Of a DNA stretch of 64,000 nt, positions 53,763 to 63,440 are shown one piece after another. Numbering within the stretch: position 1 is the first letter of the stretch; each line of letters begins with the position of its first letter. A program made the translations under genes and the position numbers. This stretch comes from Marsupella aquatica (taxonomy: Eukaryota; Marchantiophyta). The notes below the pieces were generated by a model that made no database searches, was not told the DNA's origin, and saw nothing but the letters and a program-made list of their open reading frames with translations. The stretch spans positions 186,001 to 250,000 of the forward strand of contig OZ316897.1 of the NCBI GenBank assembly GCA_973895155.1, written 5' to 3'.

Positions 53763-55751
53763 ATGTCGAGGTCAATCGTTCTGACGCGTCCGTCTACCGG
53801 TGACCTTGTATCCATTCCATTGTCGGCCAATGACGTATACAAGCAAGTTAGTGAGAATTATCTGTGTGGGCACTTTGGTTTAGATTTGAACGACATTGAG
53901 GACATTTTGGAGGAGGGAAACGGAGATGAAGCGTCTAATTTCACTGCTTCTTTTGATGTTGATGACGAGATTTGTTTTTGGCACCTGAATGCAGGAATTC
54001 GGTATTCTATTGTCATTCGAAAACCAGTAGCATCCAATCTCCCATCTTCATCCAAACCCTTTGTTGATGTTGTCTTGCTTTCAGATAGCGACGATGATGG
54101 ACCTTCTGGTTTGCCTGAGTCTAATGCTAAACCCCCTCACACAGTTGTTAAACAGGAGGTTACAGCAGTTTTTACCAAAAATTCCATTGTGTATCGGAGA
54201 AGTGCAATGGATACCATTCTCAAGTCAACTGGTTCCAGTGAAATCTCGAGGTTCATTGCGGCTGGGGACTTCTGCCATGAACAAGTCAACTGTTTGCCAA
54301 AGAAATACAATGGAAATATTGTATTCGAGTTGCCTCCTGTGACAGGAGCTCTTTCAAAGGGGTCACGTCTATGCGACATGGACCGGTCAAAGGATTGCTA
54401 CATCTGGACCAGAATATTTCCTACATCAGCTAATGTTCATCCCAAGAAATATTGGGAATTTGGTAAAGTAACGTGCACTGGTTCCATTGAGTGTAGGAAT
54501 AATACTTGCGACTATTTTTTACGGAAGAAAAGGAGGAACCAGAAGGCCTGGGGTGGAACCCCCAAACTTGGCGGGCAACATCGTGTTGGCTCCTTCATTG
54601 ACGAAGGTGGAGTTGTTTGCCAATTTTGTGATCAAGTTCCGTTTTGTGTCCAATCCTGTCCAGCAAGGTTATTTTACATGTACCCTCAGGTTCTAGTTGA
54701 CTCATAAAGCTGTACTCACATGTCCCGCTTGGCAATTCATATGGGGATCCACAACCATCCTTCAAGAAAGGTGTTTTCTCAGAGCGCAGAGAAGATTGTT
54801 GAGGAGGTTATCAAAAAGAAATTGGAAGGAAATCCAATTTTCAACCCTGCTGGTGTAAAAAATGTTGCGACAGGGTCCTTTGTAAAGTCCTTGTGTGAAA
54901 GTATGGAAGATATTCAAGATATGGAAGAAACAAAGATATTTGAGTCGCTCATGGTAGTTTCCACACCCCAGAAGTTTGTGTCCCTCTTTCGTAGTGTTAG
55001 ACAAGACCAGAAAGGTCGAGGTGAACTAGATTTTCTTGTTCGCTATCAAAGAAATATCAACATGCCTTTCCTCCAAAGGTACCTCCTACCAGGTCAAGGA
55101 TCTCAAGAAGACCGTCCTCACATATTCAAGATGACTTCAATCGGCCATGGATCAGGCGTCTATCTTTTGAGACAAATGCAACCTGGTGGAAGTCTCGAAG
55201 GTGCTTGGGTAAGTTTTGATGTGATGAAATGACTCACAAAAGACTAGGTTACTCTTAGTGCGCATATTTACAATCACAACTATCGCGCTCTATGTACCTT
55301 ATTTACCTGCGAACTAAAAGTAGAGGATACAGAGTCGTTCGAGAAGGCTTGGAGACTAATGATTGAGGTGTCCAAGGAGAATGGATTAGAAAATCCGATT
55401 ATTCATGGATTCATGGCGGACAATGCTCAAGCTGGTTGGCTGGCAGTCCGAAATGTCTTTTTTGGAGGACATCCAAACCCAGAGTGTGAGCGAACTAACG
55501 CATTCCATTTCTACCAAGCCTTCCATCGCCATTTAGTTGAAGGAGTGATTGAAGAGAGTCAAGCAGAGCATCGCAGGCTTTGGGATAAGATGCAAAATGC
55601 CCCCATGTTTGTAGAGGCTTACAGACTTTCAAGGGAGATTGATTTGTGGTGGCAGTCGGGTATCTGTGTCCCCGGGAAGCTCCGGATGCTCCAGAGTTGG
55701 ATTTCATGGTGGGTCGTCAGGTGGAGGCAATGGGGAAATTTTATTCGTTTG
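53763..55751 (+). pseudogene. M2 transposase exon 1 (MULE-like)
   Basis: It starts at ATG 53763 (MSRSIVLTRPSTGD); M1 starts at the matching place. Parts in order are a possible ubiquitin-like N-terminus, a Cys-rich region (C-Q-F-C-D-Q and C-V-Q-S-C-P-A-R-L-F), H-M-S-R-L-A-I-H-M-G-I-H-N-H-P, then G-A-W-V-S-F-D-V-M and F-M-A-D-N-A-Q-A-G-W, candidate Asp residues of the DDE core, and H-F-Y-Q-A-F-H-R-H. There is no frame change, but three stops: TAA 54705-54707, TGA 55230-55232 (Arg in M1) and TAG 55245-55247 (Trp in M1). It ends at GTAAGT, 55752. Confidence 0.78.
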
Positions 55752-56037
55752 GTAAGTTGTTTTACTTTGCTTTCCGCTCTTTAGGTATTGCTTTGCTATA
55801 TTCTCATTACAAAATGTTTGTATCCATATTCAAATATTACAATACCATAGCATCCTTTAATACTAGCGCCTGGCGCTATCATTTATTCAAACTGTCAGAT
55901 GACACAATAGGACGCAATAAGTTATCCCTTAATGTACATTGCCAGTTTTGACTTCTAGGTACCGACTCCACTTCACTAGCGCCCGATGCTAGTGTTTTCT
56001 TGTTGCGTAACAGACAATTTATTCTATGTAATTGCAG
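55752..56037 (+). other. M2 transposase intron with two palindromes
   Basis: A GT-AG intron (GTAAGT to TAATTGCAG) at the same codon position as in M1 but three times longer. It has palindromes at 55864-55878 and 55977-55991. Confidence 0.75.
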
Positions 56038-57858
56038 AACAAGAGTGTCGAAGAAGGGGCTAAGATTCCTAATTGTACAGGATCAGAGTTCGTGCACGCA
56101 GGTATGAAAGCATGGGTAATGAAGAAAAAGGTTGGCCTCTTTGAGGCATGTGAAATGGACCAAAATCAAGCTATTTCTCAGGTTGCTGCTTACATTGCAT
56201 ATCGGAAAGGGTTGCATAGAGGAAAAGGTCCCACGATTTGGGAACTCGCTTTCCGATCAGCGGACCAGGCAGGCTCCCCCAAGTTGTATGAAGATGCAAT
56301 GAATATGCTACTGTCCAACGCTACCGAGTTTGACTTGGAGAGACGTGCACCTCTCAATGGAGACGTTGTCACCAAATCTTTGAAGAGGAAAGGACATGCA
56401 TCTGGGAGTATCTCGCCACAAGACTCCCATAGGCATGATAAAATCCTTGTCACCTCGCCCAATACTAGATCGATGAAAAGGAAGAATCTTAATCGCACGA
56501 CGTTTGATGCTATCCCTGGCCCCACGCCTCAAGTTAATCCTGTTGTTAATCTGTCTGGAAGTGACATTCCAGGCGGTGGAGAAGATGTCGATTTCAATAC
56601 CCCTCCTGCTCGAGACCGAACGCTTTCAACGAGGCTTCCCCAGACTGCTCCCTCCGTGCTTCAGCAACCGTTACAAGAGTGTCCTGTCCGTGAGACCGAG
56701 GTTGCTCCAGCTGCATGGCAATTACGTCGAACTTCAAAATTTGGCGCTGGTCCTCAATGCAACGGATCATTTTCCCATAATTTTGAAAGAGACGAGTGTC
56801 GCAATCGCGTGAAAAAAGTTGGATTTCCCTCACCACATGGTGTTATCGCTCGGGGGTTAACTAATTGTATATTTTGGGGTACCACGTGCAATCCTAACCT
56901 AATATAAATAGATCTATTTTATAAAGAAAATGTTCCAAGAATATTCTCCATTTTCAATATTAATAACCTATTTTATTTTATAAAAAGTATATATTAGAGA
57001 ATATTCTATAAACATGAGTTTATAATACCTTCTTTTGCCTCCTACGCTTTTTAAAAATTTAGTTAATTTATATCAAAAATACCTATTTTGGATCGCACGT
57101 GGTTCCTAAGATTTTTGATAGTCAACCCTCCGAGTGTTATCGGCATTGTTGTCAAAGGACAACGCATTTTCAGGGGGGAACCCATAACCAAAATGATTTG
57201 GTTTTGCCCAAACAATACATGTTACAGAAGCCGCCCGCGTCGAGGTGTATTGAACCTGCCCCCTTTCCCTGATGTTCTTCCCATTTTGAAAGGGACAAAT
57301 GTTTCGGAAGACGAGATGCAATATCTTCTTGACAACGGAATGTCCCTAGTGCGCGGAAATGAACGTACAACTAGACCCCCGTCAGATTTTGATCTTCAAA
57401 TCAATGTCAATATCTTTCCAGAAAATATGAATCTTCTCAAACCCAATGTTCGTCTCCGAAGCCGGAATGGGAGGAATACGGTTCCTCGGTCAAATCTTAC
57501 CCAGGGTCACATGAACAGAATTGCGTCTGCAAAAAAAGAGACGTTGTCCATTCAGGGAGAGTGGGATGTTGCGATTGGGAATGCATGGGGAAAGCAGTTT
57601 AAGGTGCAAACACACAAAAATATGCGGACGCCGAATTGTTACTTTGTTCAAATTTGCATTTTCCCCACTTGCTCTTGTGAGGATTTCTACCGGCGACATT
57701 CTCGGAAACATCCATATATGCCTTGCAAACATTTGTATTGGATTTTCCTTACCGTTTTCAAACTAGACGTTGAGGAATCTACATTGACCAGCCAACCAAT
57801 TCTCACTGTTGGAGAGGTTCGTCTCATATTAGAGAGGCAAAATGCTCATGGTTTATAG
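56038..57858 (+). pseudogene. M2 transposase exon 2 with SWIM zinc finger, split by a MITE
   Basis: It begins with C-T-G-S-E-F-V-H-A-G-M-K and H-R-G-K-G-P-T-I-W and has C-P-N-N-T-C-Y. It ends with C-S-C-E-D-F-Y-R-R-H, M-P-C-K-H-L-Y-W-I-F (SWIM finger) and Q-P-I-L-T-V-G-E-V-R. The MITE plus one TSD is 294 bases, a multiple of three, so the outer frame is kept. Without it the protein reads S-P-H-G-V-I-G-I-V-V as in M1. The full spliced protein would be about 1170 residues. Confidence 0.78.
56849..57134. mobile_element. 286-bp MITE in the M2 transposase exon
   Basis: The A/T-rich element is bounded by inverted ends: CTCGGGGGTTAACTA on the left and, reversed, CTCGGAGGGTTGACTA on the right. Similarity extends about 45 bases inward to a shared ACCACGTGC(A/G)ATCC. 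The 8-base TSD TGTTATCG is at 56841-56848 and 57135-57142. It has no ORF. The TSD length suits hAT; a 9-base MULE-type duplication is not excluded. Confidence 0.8.
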
Positions 57859-58443
57859 CATGAATCATGATGATCTAGGTTGTCCCATCGGTCCAAACGG
57901 TTATATTGATTTTGTCGTATGTCAACGGTATAGTGTTATTTATGTCGCGTCATATTTTGTTAGCGCCAGGCTCTGATAATTTTGTTGTTTAGGCTACACC
58001 GTTAAATATCATCGTGTTGTGCTTGATGTTCTCAACGCCAACTATTTGTTTCCTTAAATATCGGTAAGATAGTGCCAGGCGCTAGTCAAGACGTTGTTCG
58101 CTTTTATTTTGGACCATATAATACCATAAAGTTTTGGGCTGCGTTCATTTTGTATTATTTTCATATATTTTGTTGCCGATTGTGGTGGGAACTACCATTT
58201 TTGTGCGCATTCCTTGACATTTTTATGTATGCATCCCTTTGTTTGTGTTGGGATATGAGGTTCAATTATTATGTGGTTCAGCGATTCATGACAAGGTATC
58301 CTCCCTCACCGCAATGGACTAACTCCAACTTTAACAATTCTAAACTCCTGATAATGTGTTCTTTCCCCTGGTACAAGCTGTTTTTTCCTGCTAACAGCAT
58401 AAAGCAAACAGGAAAAGTATTTCCTATCTCGGTCGCTATACCC
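57859..58443. other. M2 right non-coding region
   Basis: There is no gene. Palindromes lie at 57961-57975 and 58070-58084. The region up to the TSD at 58444 is otherwise featureless. ORF 58072-58758 only becomes coding after 58452. Confidence 0.55.
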
Positions 58444-58451
58444 GTACTAGC

Positions 58452-58758
58452 TGCTCGACATGCAGCGAAGCAACAGGCAATTTCCAAGAAGCAGCATGAC
58501 AAAGGACTATGGAAGGTCAACGTTGTCACAGGAGATCTTGTCCTTTTGTACGATAGCAGGTACATGCAATTTCCGGGGAAGCTACATACTCGCTGGTTGG
58601 GACCTTCCCTAGTCAATCAGATTTACCCAAATGGGTCTATCAAACTAGCGACGTACGCCGACAATTTACTTCCCACGCGAGTTAGTTATGATCGTGTGAA
58701 GAAGTACCACCATCAAGATGATACGGCAGACAACGATGTTTGCGAGGACGCTTCATAG
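58452..58758 (+). pseudogene. Ty3/gypsy integrase C-terminal part (continues 46824-47549)
   Basis: From the M2 right TSD the frame runs A-R-H-A-A-K-Q-Q-A-I-S-K-K-Q-H-D-K-G, then V-V-T-G-D-L-V-L-L-Y-D-S-R and F-P-G-K-L-H-T-R-W-L-G-P. This is the typical integrase C-terminal domain of plant Ty3/gypsy elements. It ends at TAG 58756-58758. A purine-rich stretch, AAGTAGGGAG, follows and then the LTR start TGTGATGCC at 58774. Confidence 0.8.
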
Positions 58759-59110
58759 TTAAGTAGGGAGCTATGTGATGCCACCAGCACGGTCAGTAAT
58801 GAGTAATACGGTTTAACCCGTGTTACGTACGTATAAGTAGACTTAGTAGCCCGTAGTTGTTAGCATAACAACACGATTTAGCTGGTCATGATATTTAGGC
58901 CAATGTTTAGGATAGCATTTAGTAATAATGGGAATTCATGTTCGGGTTGGCGGTGCAACACCTGAAGTACCGCTGGATTAAGAGCAAGTTACAGAGGTCC
59001 GCGCCGGATCCGTATAACTGAGTCGGGGGCGGCCCACTGGCACGCTTTGACCCGGACCTGAGGAGTGGATAGTACACCTCAGTCGTGAGGAGCTTGGCCT
59101 ATCACAAGAG

Positions 59111-59152
59111 GGGGGGTCGATCCCTATCGACTCCCCCAAACGAGTATAAAAG
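59111..59152 (+). promoter_or_regulatory. Hairpin and TATA box in the Y LTR
   Basis: GGGGGGTCGAT and ATCGACTCCCCC form an inverted repeat with a 4-base loop (59111-59137). TATAAAAG follows at 59145-59152. The spacing suits an LTR promoter with transcription starting near 59180. Confidence 0.55.
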
Positions 59153-59337
59153 GCGAGCTCTTCCCCGTTGTGGGCCACCAGTTCACTCCGCGCACCAGCC
59201 TTGATCCCAGCCTCTCTTGTTCTCCTTGGAGTGATCCTATGCGCTGCGCCTTATGTCTGTCACAGTTATGTCCAGCTTTGCCATTCATTTTTGGTTCCAA
59301 TTCTTACACATCGGGAACCATCTTGCAAAATTGCTAG

Positions 59338-59784
59338 CTGAACACACCAGCCAGATACAAAGCCAAGAGGGAGTACGAGAGGCTTATCCGTGCGAGCGCG
59401 CACTCGCACTACAACAACAACTTTGGCCTTCCATACAAACTCGAGTACCTACGAGACGAGGAGATTACCGAGCTCTTCTTTGACGGCCCAAAGTACCTTG
59501 GCTTCAAAGAAGCGCTCCTCCCGCTCCTAGACAAAGTCTTCAAGATCCCGGGCATGGTGGATCTACAACAACATCATTTTGACAGAATAGTTGCTCGAGT
59601 TCAGTCTCATCTCAACTCTCAGTTTAACACTACTCCGAGTCCGAGTGGGCCTTCATTGCTGACATCCCTCAGCTTCCCCTCCAAATTTCTCATACCAATG
59701 GCACGACCAATTCACCAGCCTGTGATGGGGTCCCCATCTCGAAAAGTCACCGTTAGGTGTTATTGGCAAGATGCATGTAAATAA
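59338..59784 (+). CDS. Unrecognised ORF in the Y LTR
   Basis: A stop-free stretch of 149 codons. Its first half reads like genuine protein (R-Y-K-A-K-R-E-Y-E-R-L-I-R-A-S, Y-K-L-E-Y-L-R-D-E-E-I-T-E-L-F-F-D-G, L-L-P-L-L-D-K-V-F-K-I-P-G). There is no ATG before 59554. It would begin about 190 bases after the TATA box. I do not recognise the family. Confidence 0.35.
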   Translation: MNTPARYKAKREYERLIRASAHSHYNNNFGLPYKLEYLRDEEITELFFDGPKYLGFKEALLPLLDKVFKIPGMVDLQQHHFDRIVARVQSHLNSQFNTTPSPSGPSLLTSLSFPSKFLIPMARPIHQPVMGSPSRKVTVRCYWQDACK

Positions 59785-59989
59785 TAAGCCAATATACACA
59801 AGAGTTTTTTAATGTTTTTTAATTTCTTAAAAGTTAATCATCCCGGTGTGTGTTCATGTTGCTCTGGAGGGCCGGAGCTATTTGAACCCGGGAAGAACTA
59901 TTTTTTAATTGACCCTTTGCTCTCTTGGGTCTTGTCATTGTGGGAGAAGAAAATTGGGCATCGTAAGGGGATACCACCAATTAATATTT

Positions 59990-60245
59990 GGAGACCTTGA
60001 CAGTTTTTCTTGGCCCCGGTGTAGTAGTAGGGAGCCTGCGAGCCGCGGGGCACCAGGTGGAGGGCCCAGCATAGGGCTGCGTGCCTACAAGTTGGGAGGC
60101 AGCAGGCGCAAGATGGAGGGCCGCCCTGGGAGTAGCGAGCCCCGGCAGGAGGAGGCAAGCGGGAGTAAAAGCTCTCGTGAGTGGGGTAGTAGGCGCAAGG
60201 AGGAGGCCGCGAGCCGGGAGTACCTCACCCAAGTGCCGAAAGCAA
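59990..60245. other. G+C-rich island in the Y LTR
   Basis: A stretch with markedly higher G+C than its surroundings (GGGAGCC, GCCGCGGGG and GAGGAGGC words). ORFs exist on both strands but look compositional. It may be a foreign insert. Confidence 0.35.
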
Positions 60246-60511
60246 ATGCATTTTTTCCCCACACCTCATTGCCGAAAGCTCTCGACATATCTCCCCATTT
60301 TTTTTGAAGTATTCCCTTGACGCTTGGCTTGGAGAGCTATGAAATTTGATTGAGATCTTGTGACGATAGCAACAGTGGCAGCATTGGGTGACTTCTGGGA
60401 ATTGAGAGTGGTTCTTGATCGAGTGACAGGAGCCGTTCGGGCCAGGGTTTGAATTTTGCTACCGGATTTTGTGACAAGATTTCATGATCAAGGGATTTTT
60501 CCGGAGTATGG

Positions 60512-62185
60512 ATGCTTGATCAGCCTGAGTTTAGTGCGGCTCGCATTCGTAGGTACAAGGCCGCTTACCGGGACTACATTGCGTCGCAAATTGCTGAAGA
60601 GAGAAAAGGAAGACATACAGCCATGAGTACCGGACCAGATACCCGTAGCGCATCTGTTGAGAGGAGGGTTTTTCGAAGAGTCTACCCCCGAACTTCTGCC
60701 AAGATGATGGAGGAGTGCAAGGAGATTTTTCAGGCCACGGGTCTGACCAATTTCATGCGGGTAGAGATCAGGATTCCCCAAGATAGGACTTGGAACGTGG
60801 AGGCGGGATTAGAGTTCCGTATAGAGGGGATATACTTTCATTGTACACAGAGGTTGATCCCCAACACGGAGCTGGCCAAACTATTGTTCCTGGACAACTA
60901 GGATTTCACTTTTCAGCCAGCGGAGCCACTAGAGATACTTACGTTGGAGAAGCTAGCTGAGGTTGTGAGAGATCCCACCTCCGTAACCACCATTCCCCTT
61001 TCATCATTCAAGGAACCAGCCTTCAAGGGGTTGGTGGCCAAGATATACCAATGGGTGCTTGGCCAGGGGCAATTTGGAGTGGTGAGTGGAGATCAATTGG
61101 CTATGCCAATGACATCAAAGCTCACCCAAGTCACACTTACGGATGGTGGTACTTTGGGCTGAAGAAAGCATTGGCCATGGATCCTAAAAGTGTGAAGTTC
61201 GGAGGGAGCGTTCATTTGATGGTGTCCTTCCTCTTGGCCAGGTCAAAAGGGCTCCTCCCCTCTCCGGGAACTGAAGAATCCGTGCCACCCTTCACCATGG
61301 AAATACGGAGGATTGCAACTACCATCTTGGGGAGTCTCGCGAAGGAACCACCATCTGAACCTATAGCCAAAACCACTACAGAAGAGCGCCCGGATGAGGA
61401 TAGCACGGTGGAGTGGATGGAGTTGCTTGTGGGGAATCCGGAGGAGCCCCTTGATTACAATGTGCTCGAGGTGTATTTGGCTGAATTACGTGATTTTTGC
61501 GATGGAGTGCATGAGGGGCTGAAGTTGTGCCAAAATTTGAGAGAGGCCCTCAACCAAGCCAATGCCAGGGTAGAAACCTGGCAGGCAAGCAACCAGGCCT
61601 TGAAAGAGGTGATAAGGCTAGGGAGGTAGTGATCCAAGAGCAAGGTGGATCACTTACGGAGGCACAAGTTCAGATTTCTCAGTTGCACGGAGCCTTGTCT
61701 ACCAAGGCTAAGGAAGCGTTGGAGGTGGGAGTCTTGAGGGAGGAATTGGCCAAGCTCAAGCAGAGCACCGGTGAGATAGAGAGGCTGAAGCGACAAATTG
61801 TGGAGTTACGGGGCCAGGTTGGGCTCCTTGAGACCAGGGCCAAGAGAAACGATATGTTGAGGTTGGGGAAGAGGAAAAGCTCATCCTCACCTAGCCCTAC
61901 TCTCCCCCTGACTTGGTCTCTAAGGCTATAGAGATGGTGGTAACGGAGGTAACTCAGAAGTACGGACCAATGTTGGATTCAGCAAAGAAAAACAAGGAGA
62001 AGTGTAAGATACTGGAAAAGAAGCTACGGGAGTCCCGTAAGTCATTACGGGAGACCCAAGGGAGTCACGGAGCCACCGTGTCCCCATCATTATGGGCGGA
62101 GATCTCACCTAGTCATGGAATAGCGGGGATGTTGGATATGCCACCCAGGACCGCAAACCCAGGAACCCCTTTGGCTATCGGTTAG
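60512..62185 (+). pseudogene. Y LTR gag-like coiled-coil ORF
   Basis: It opens at ATG 60512 (MLDQPEFSAARIRRYKAAYR). In-frame TAG at 60899-60901. Frame changes occur between 61080 and 61120, near 61610 and in a C-run near 61905. Pieces include E-I-F-Q-A-T-G-L-T-N-F, L-K-K-A-L-A-M-D-P-K-S-V-K-F-G-G-S-V-H and coils (I-E-R-L-K-R-Q-I-V-E-L-R-G-Q-V, K-I-L-E-K-K-L-R-E-S-R). The layout (globular part, linker, coils) parallels A, B and X although the sequence is different. A structural, gag-like role is an inference. Confidence 0.5.
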
Positions 62186-63380
62186 GTCTTACCCTTGGAA
62201 TTGCAGGGAGGGGAGGAGGCCGCTCTATGGAAGGACACGATCAGCCAGGGTTATGTTAGGGCCTGGCAAGCTTTGGCGGCATTGAGGAGACGGGGAGCCT
62301 CTGGCCAGACCCCGGGAAGGACTCCCCCGGCAAGGAGAATAGTAGGTGTTACACCCACATCAGCGGAGGGCGCCGGCAGTGAGGATTCCCGGGGGTGGAG
62401 TCCCGGTTCCGTGAGTGAGTCCAGGGAAGACTAGTGAGGCATACGGACGTTGGTCGTACGGATTTTGAATTATTCAACACCTTGGATGAGGAGAATCACG
62501 GGCTTGTTGGAAGAAGCTCGAGGAGCTAATTCCGGCAAGGTGTGGCACGCCTGGAACGGAGTCAGGATGAAGAAGTTATGAGCTCGGGCGTATTATGGAT
62601 TCAAACATCCGTAACTTGGTCGTCCGGGATCCGTTTTGAGTGCTGCTTACGGATTTGTGTTTGGGAGGAGCAGAGCTACCCAGGGCTGGGGGTTTAGGGT
62701 TTAGGGTTTAGGGGAGTAGTTCAAAATGGTTTAGGGTTTCGACCTTGAGTGGCCCCCTCACTTCCCCGTGACTACCAAGTGCGGTTGGCACCGTCGAAGG
62801 CACCGATGGTCCCATAGTTAGATTAGGGTTTTAGGAGCATGTGTGTGCCGCATGTTTTAGGTTAGGGATTCCTTGTGGAAGGTTTTTGCAGCGCCGCTAG
62901 GGTAGCCGCCATCCTTGTGACCCCGTGAGGGGTGCTTTGGTGTGTTTGTTTTGAGTATTTAGGGGGAAGCCCCGTAGTAGTGGGGGGGGGGAACTCAGCG
63001 TAGTGCTTTGATGCTTTTGAGTAGCTTTTGTGAGTAGGGCACCGATTAGGAGAAGTTCAAGCCAGAGTAGTGAGGTGGAGAACGTAGCACTTGTCCCCGA
63101 GAGGCAGGAGTTGGGCAGACGGCAGGAGGCCGGGTTGTCCTTGCATGTGTTACGGGAAAACCAAAAGATATGGATTTGGCTTGAGGTTCCAATATTTTGT
63201 GTGTCACTTGTTGTTGCTTGTGTTGTTTATTTTTCTCCCCTAGTGCATGTGGTCGGTTTCGTTGTGGAAACATTTGCCCTTATCACTAGTGTTCAAATCT
63301 TATTGTAAACGTTTGTATGCTTGCCCATGAGAGGGGGGTGGTGACAGCACTCACCCGATGGGCATGAGTTGTAGATGGTA
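62186..63380. other. Y LTR 3' non-coding region
   Basis: There is no convincing gene. Three TTTAGGG units lie near 62690-62712. A G-run of ten lies at 62982-62991. The ORF at 63030-63308 is hydrophobic near its end but lacks support. Confidence 0.4.
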
Positions 63381-63381
63381 G

Positions 63382-63440
63382 GACCAGTCCCTTGGACTTG
63401 ATCAAAAACGGAGAGACCAGTCGGTAGACTTGATCAAAAA
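63382..63440 (+). repeat. Two imperfect ~27-bp direct repeats
   Basis: GACCAGTC, four variable bases, then GACTTGATCAAAAA occurs at 63382-63408 and 63415-63440, just before the conserved LTR 3' block. Confidence 0.6.

Larger units (their letters stand above)
47550..58443. mobile_element. M2: two-gene DNA transposon of the M1 family, complete ends
   Basis: M2 splits the gypsy integrase. The 8-base duplication GTACTAGC lies at 47542-47549 and 58444-58451, and the integrase frame rejoins exactly (E-A-W-V-L-A-A-R-H-A-A-K). MULEs usually make 9-bp and KDZ/hAT-type elements 8-bp duplications, so class is open on this point. Terminal inverted repeats are not obvious (left AAGGTGTTTAC; right, reversed, GGGTATAGCGAC). 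It contains a ParB/methyltransferase-like gene (52819-48644, -), a SWIM transposase gene (53763-57858, +), at least 15 copies of a TAGCGCCnGGCGCTA palindrome, and a 286-bp MITE. Confidence 0.82.

Noticed and set aside
48092-58084. Repeated palindromes as a CRISPR-like array
   Set aside because: Spacing is irregular (65 bases to over 2 kb), sites lie in eukaryotic introns and no cas-like gene exists.
59909-60307. ORFs on both strands of the G+C island
   Set aside because: Open frames on both strands at high G+C are expected by composition; no motif is seen.
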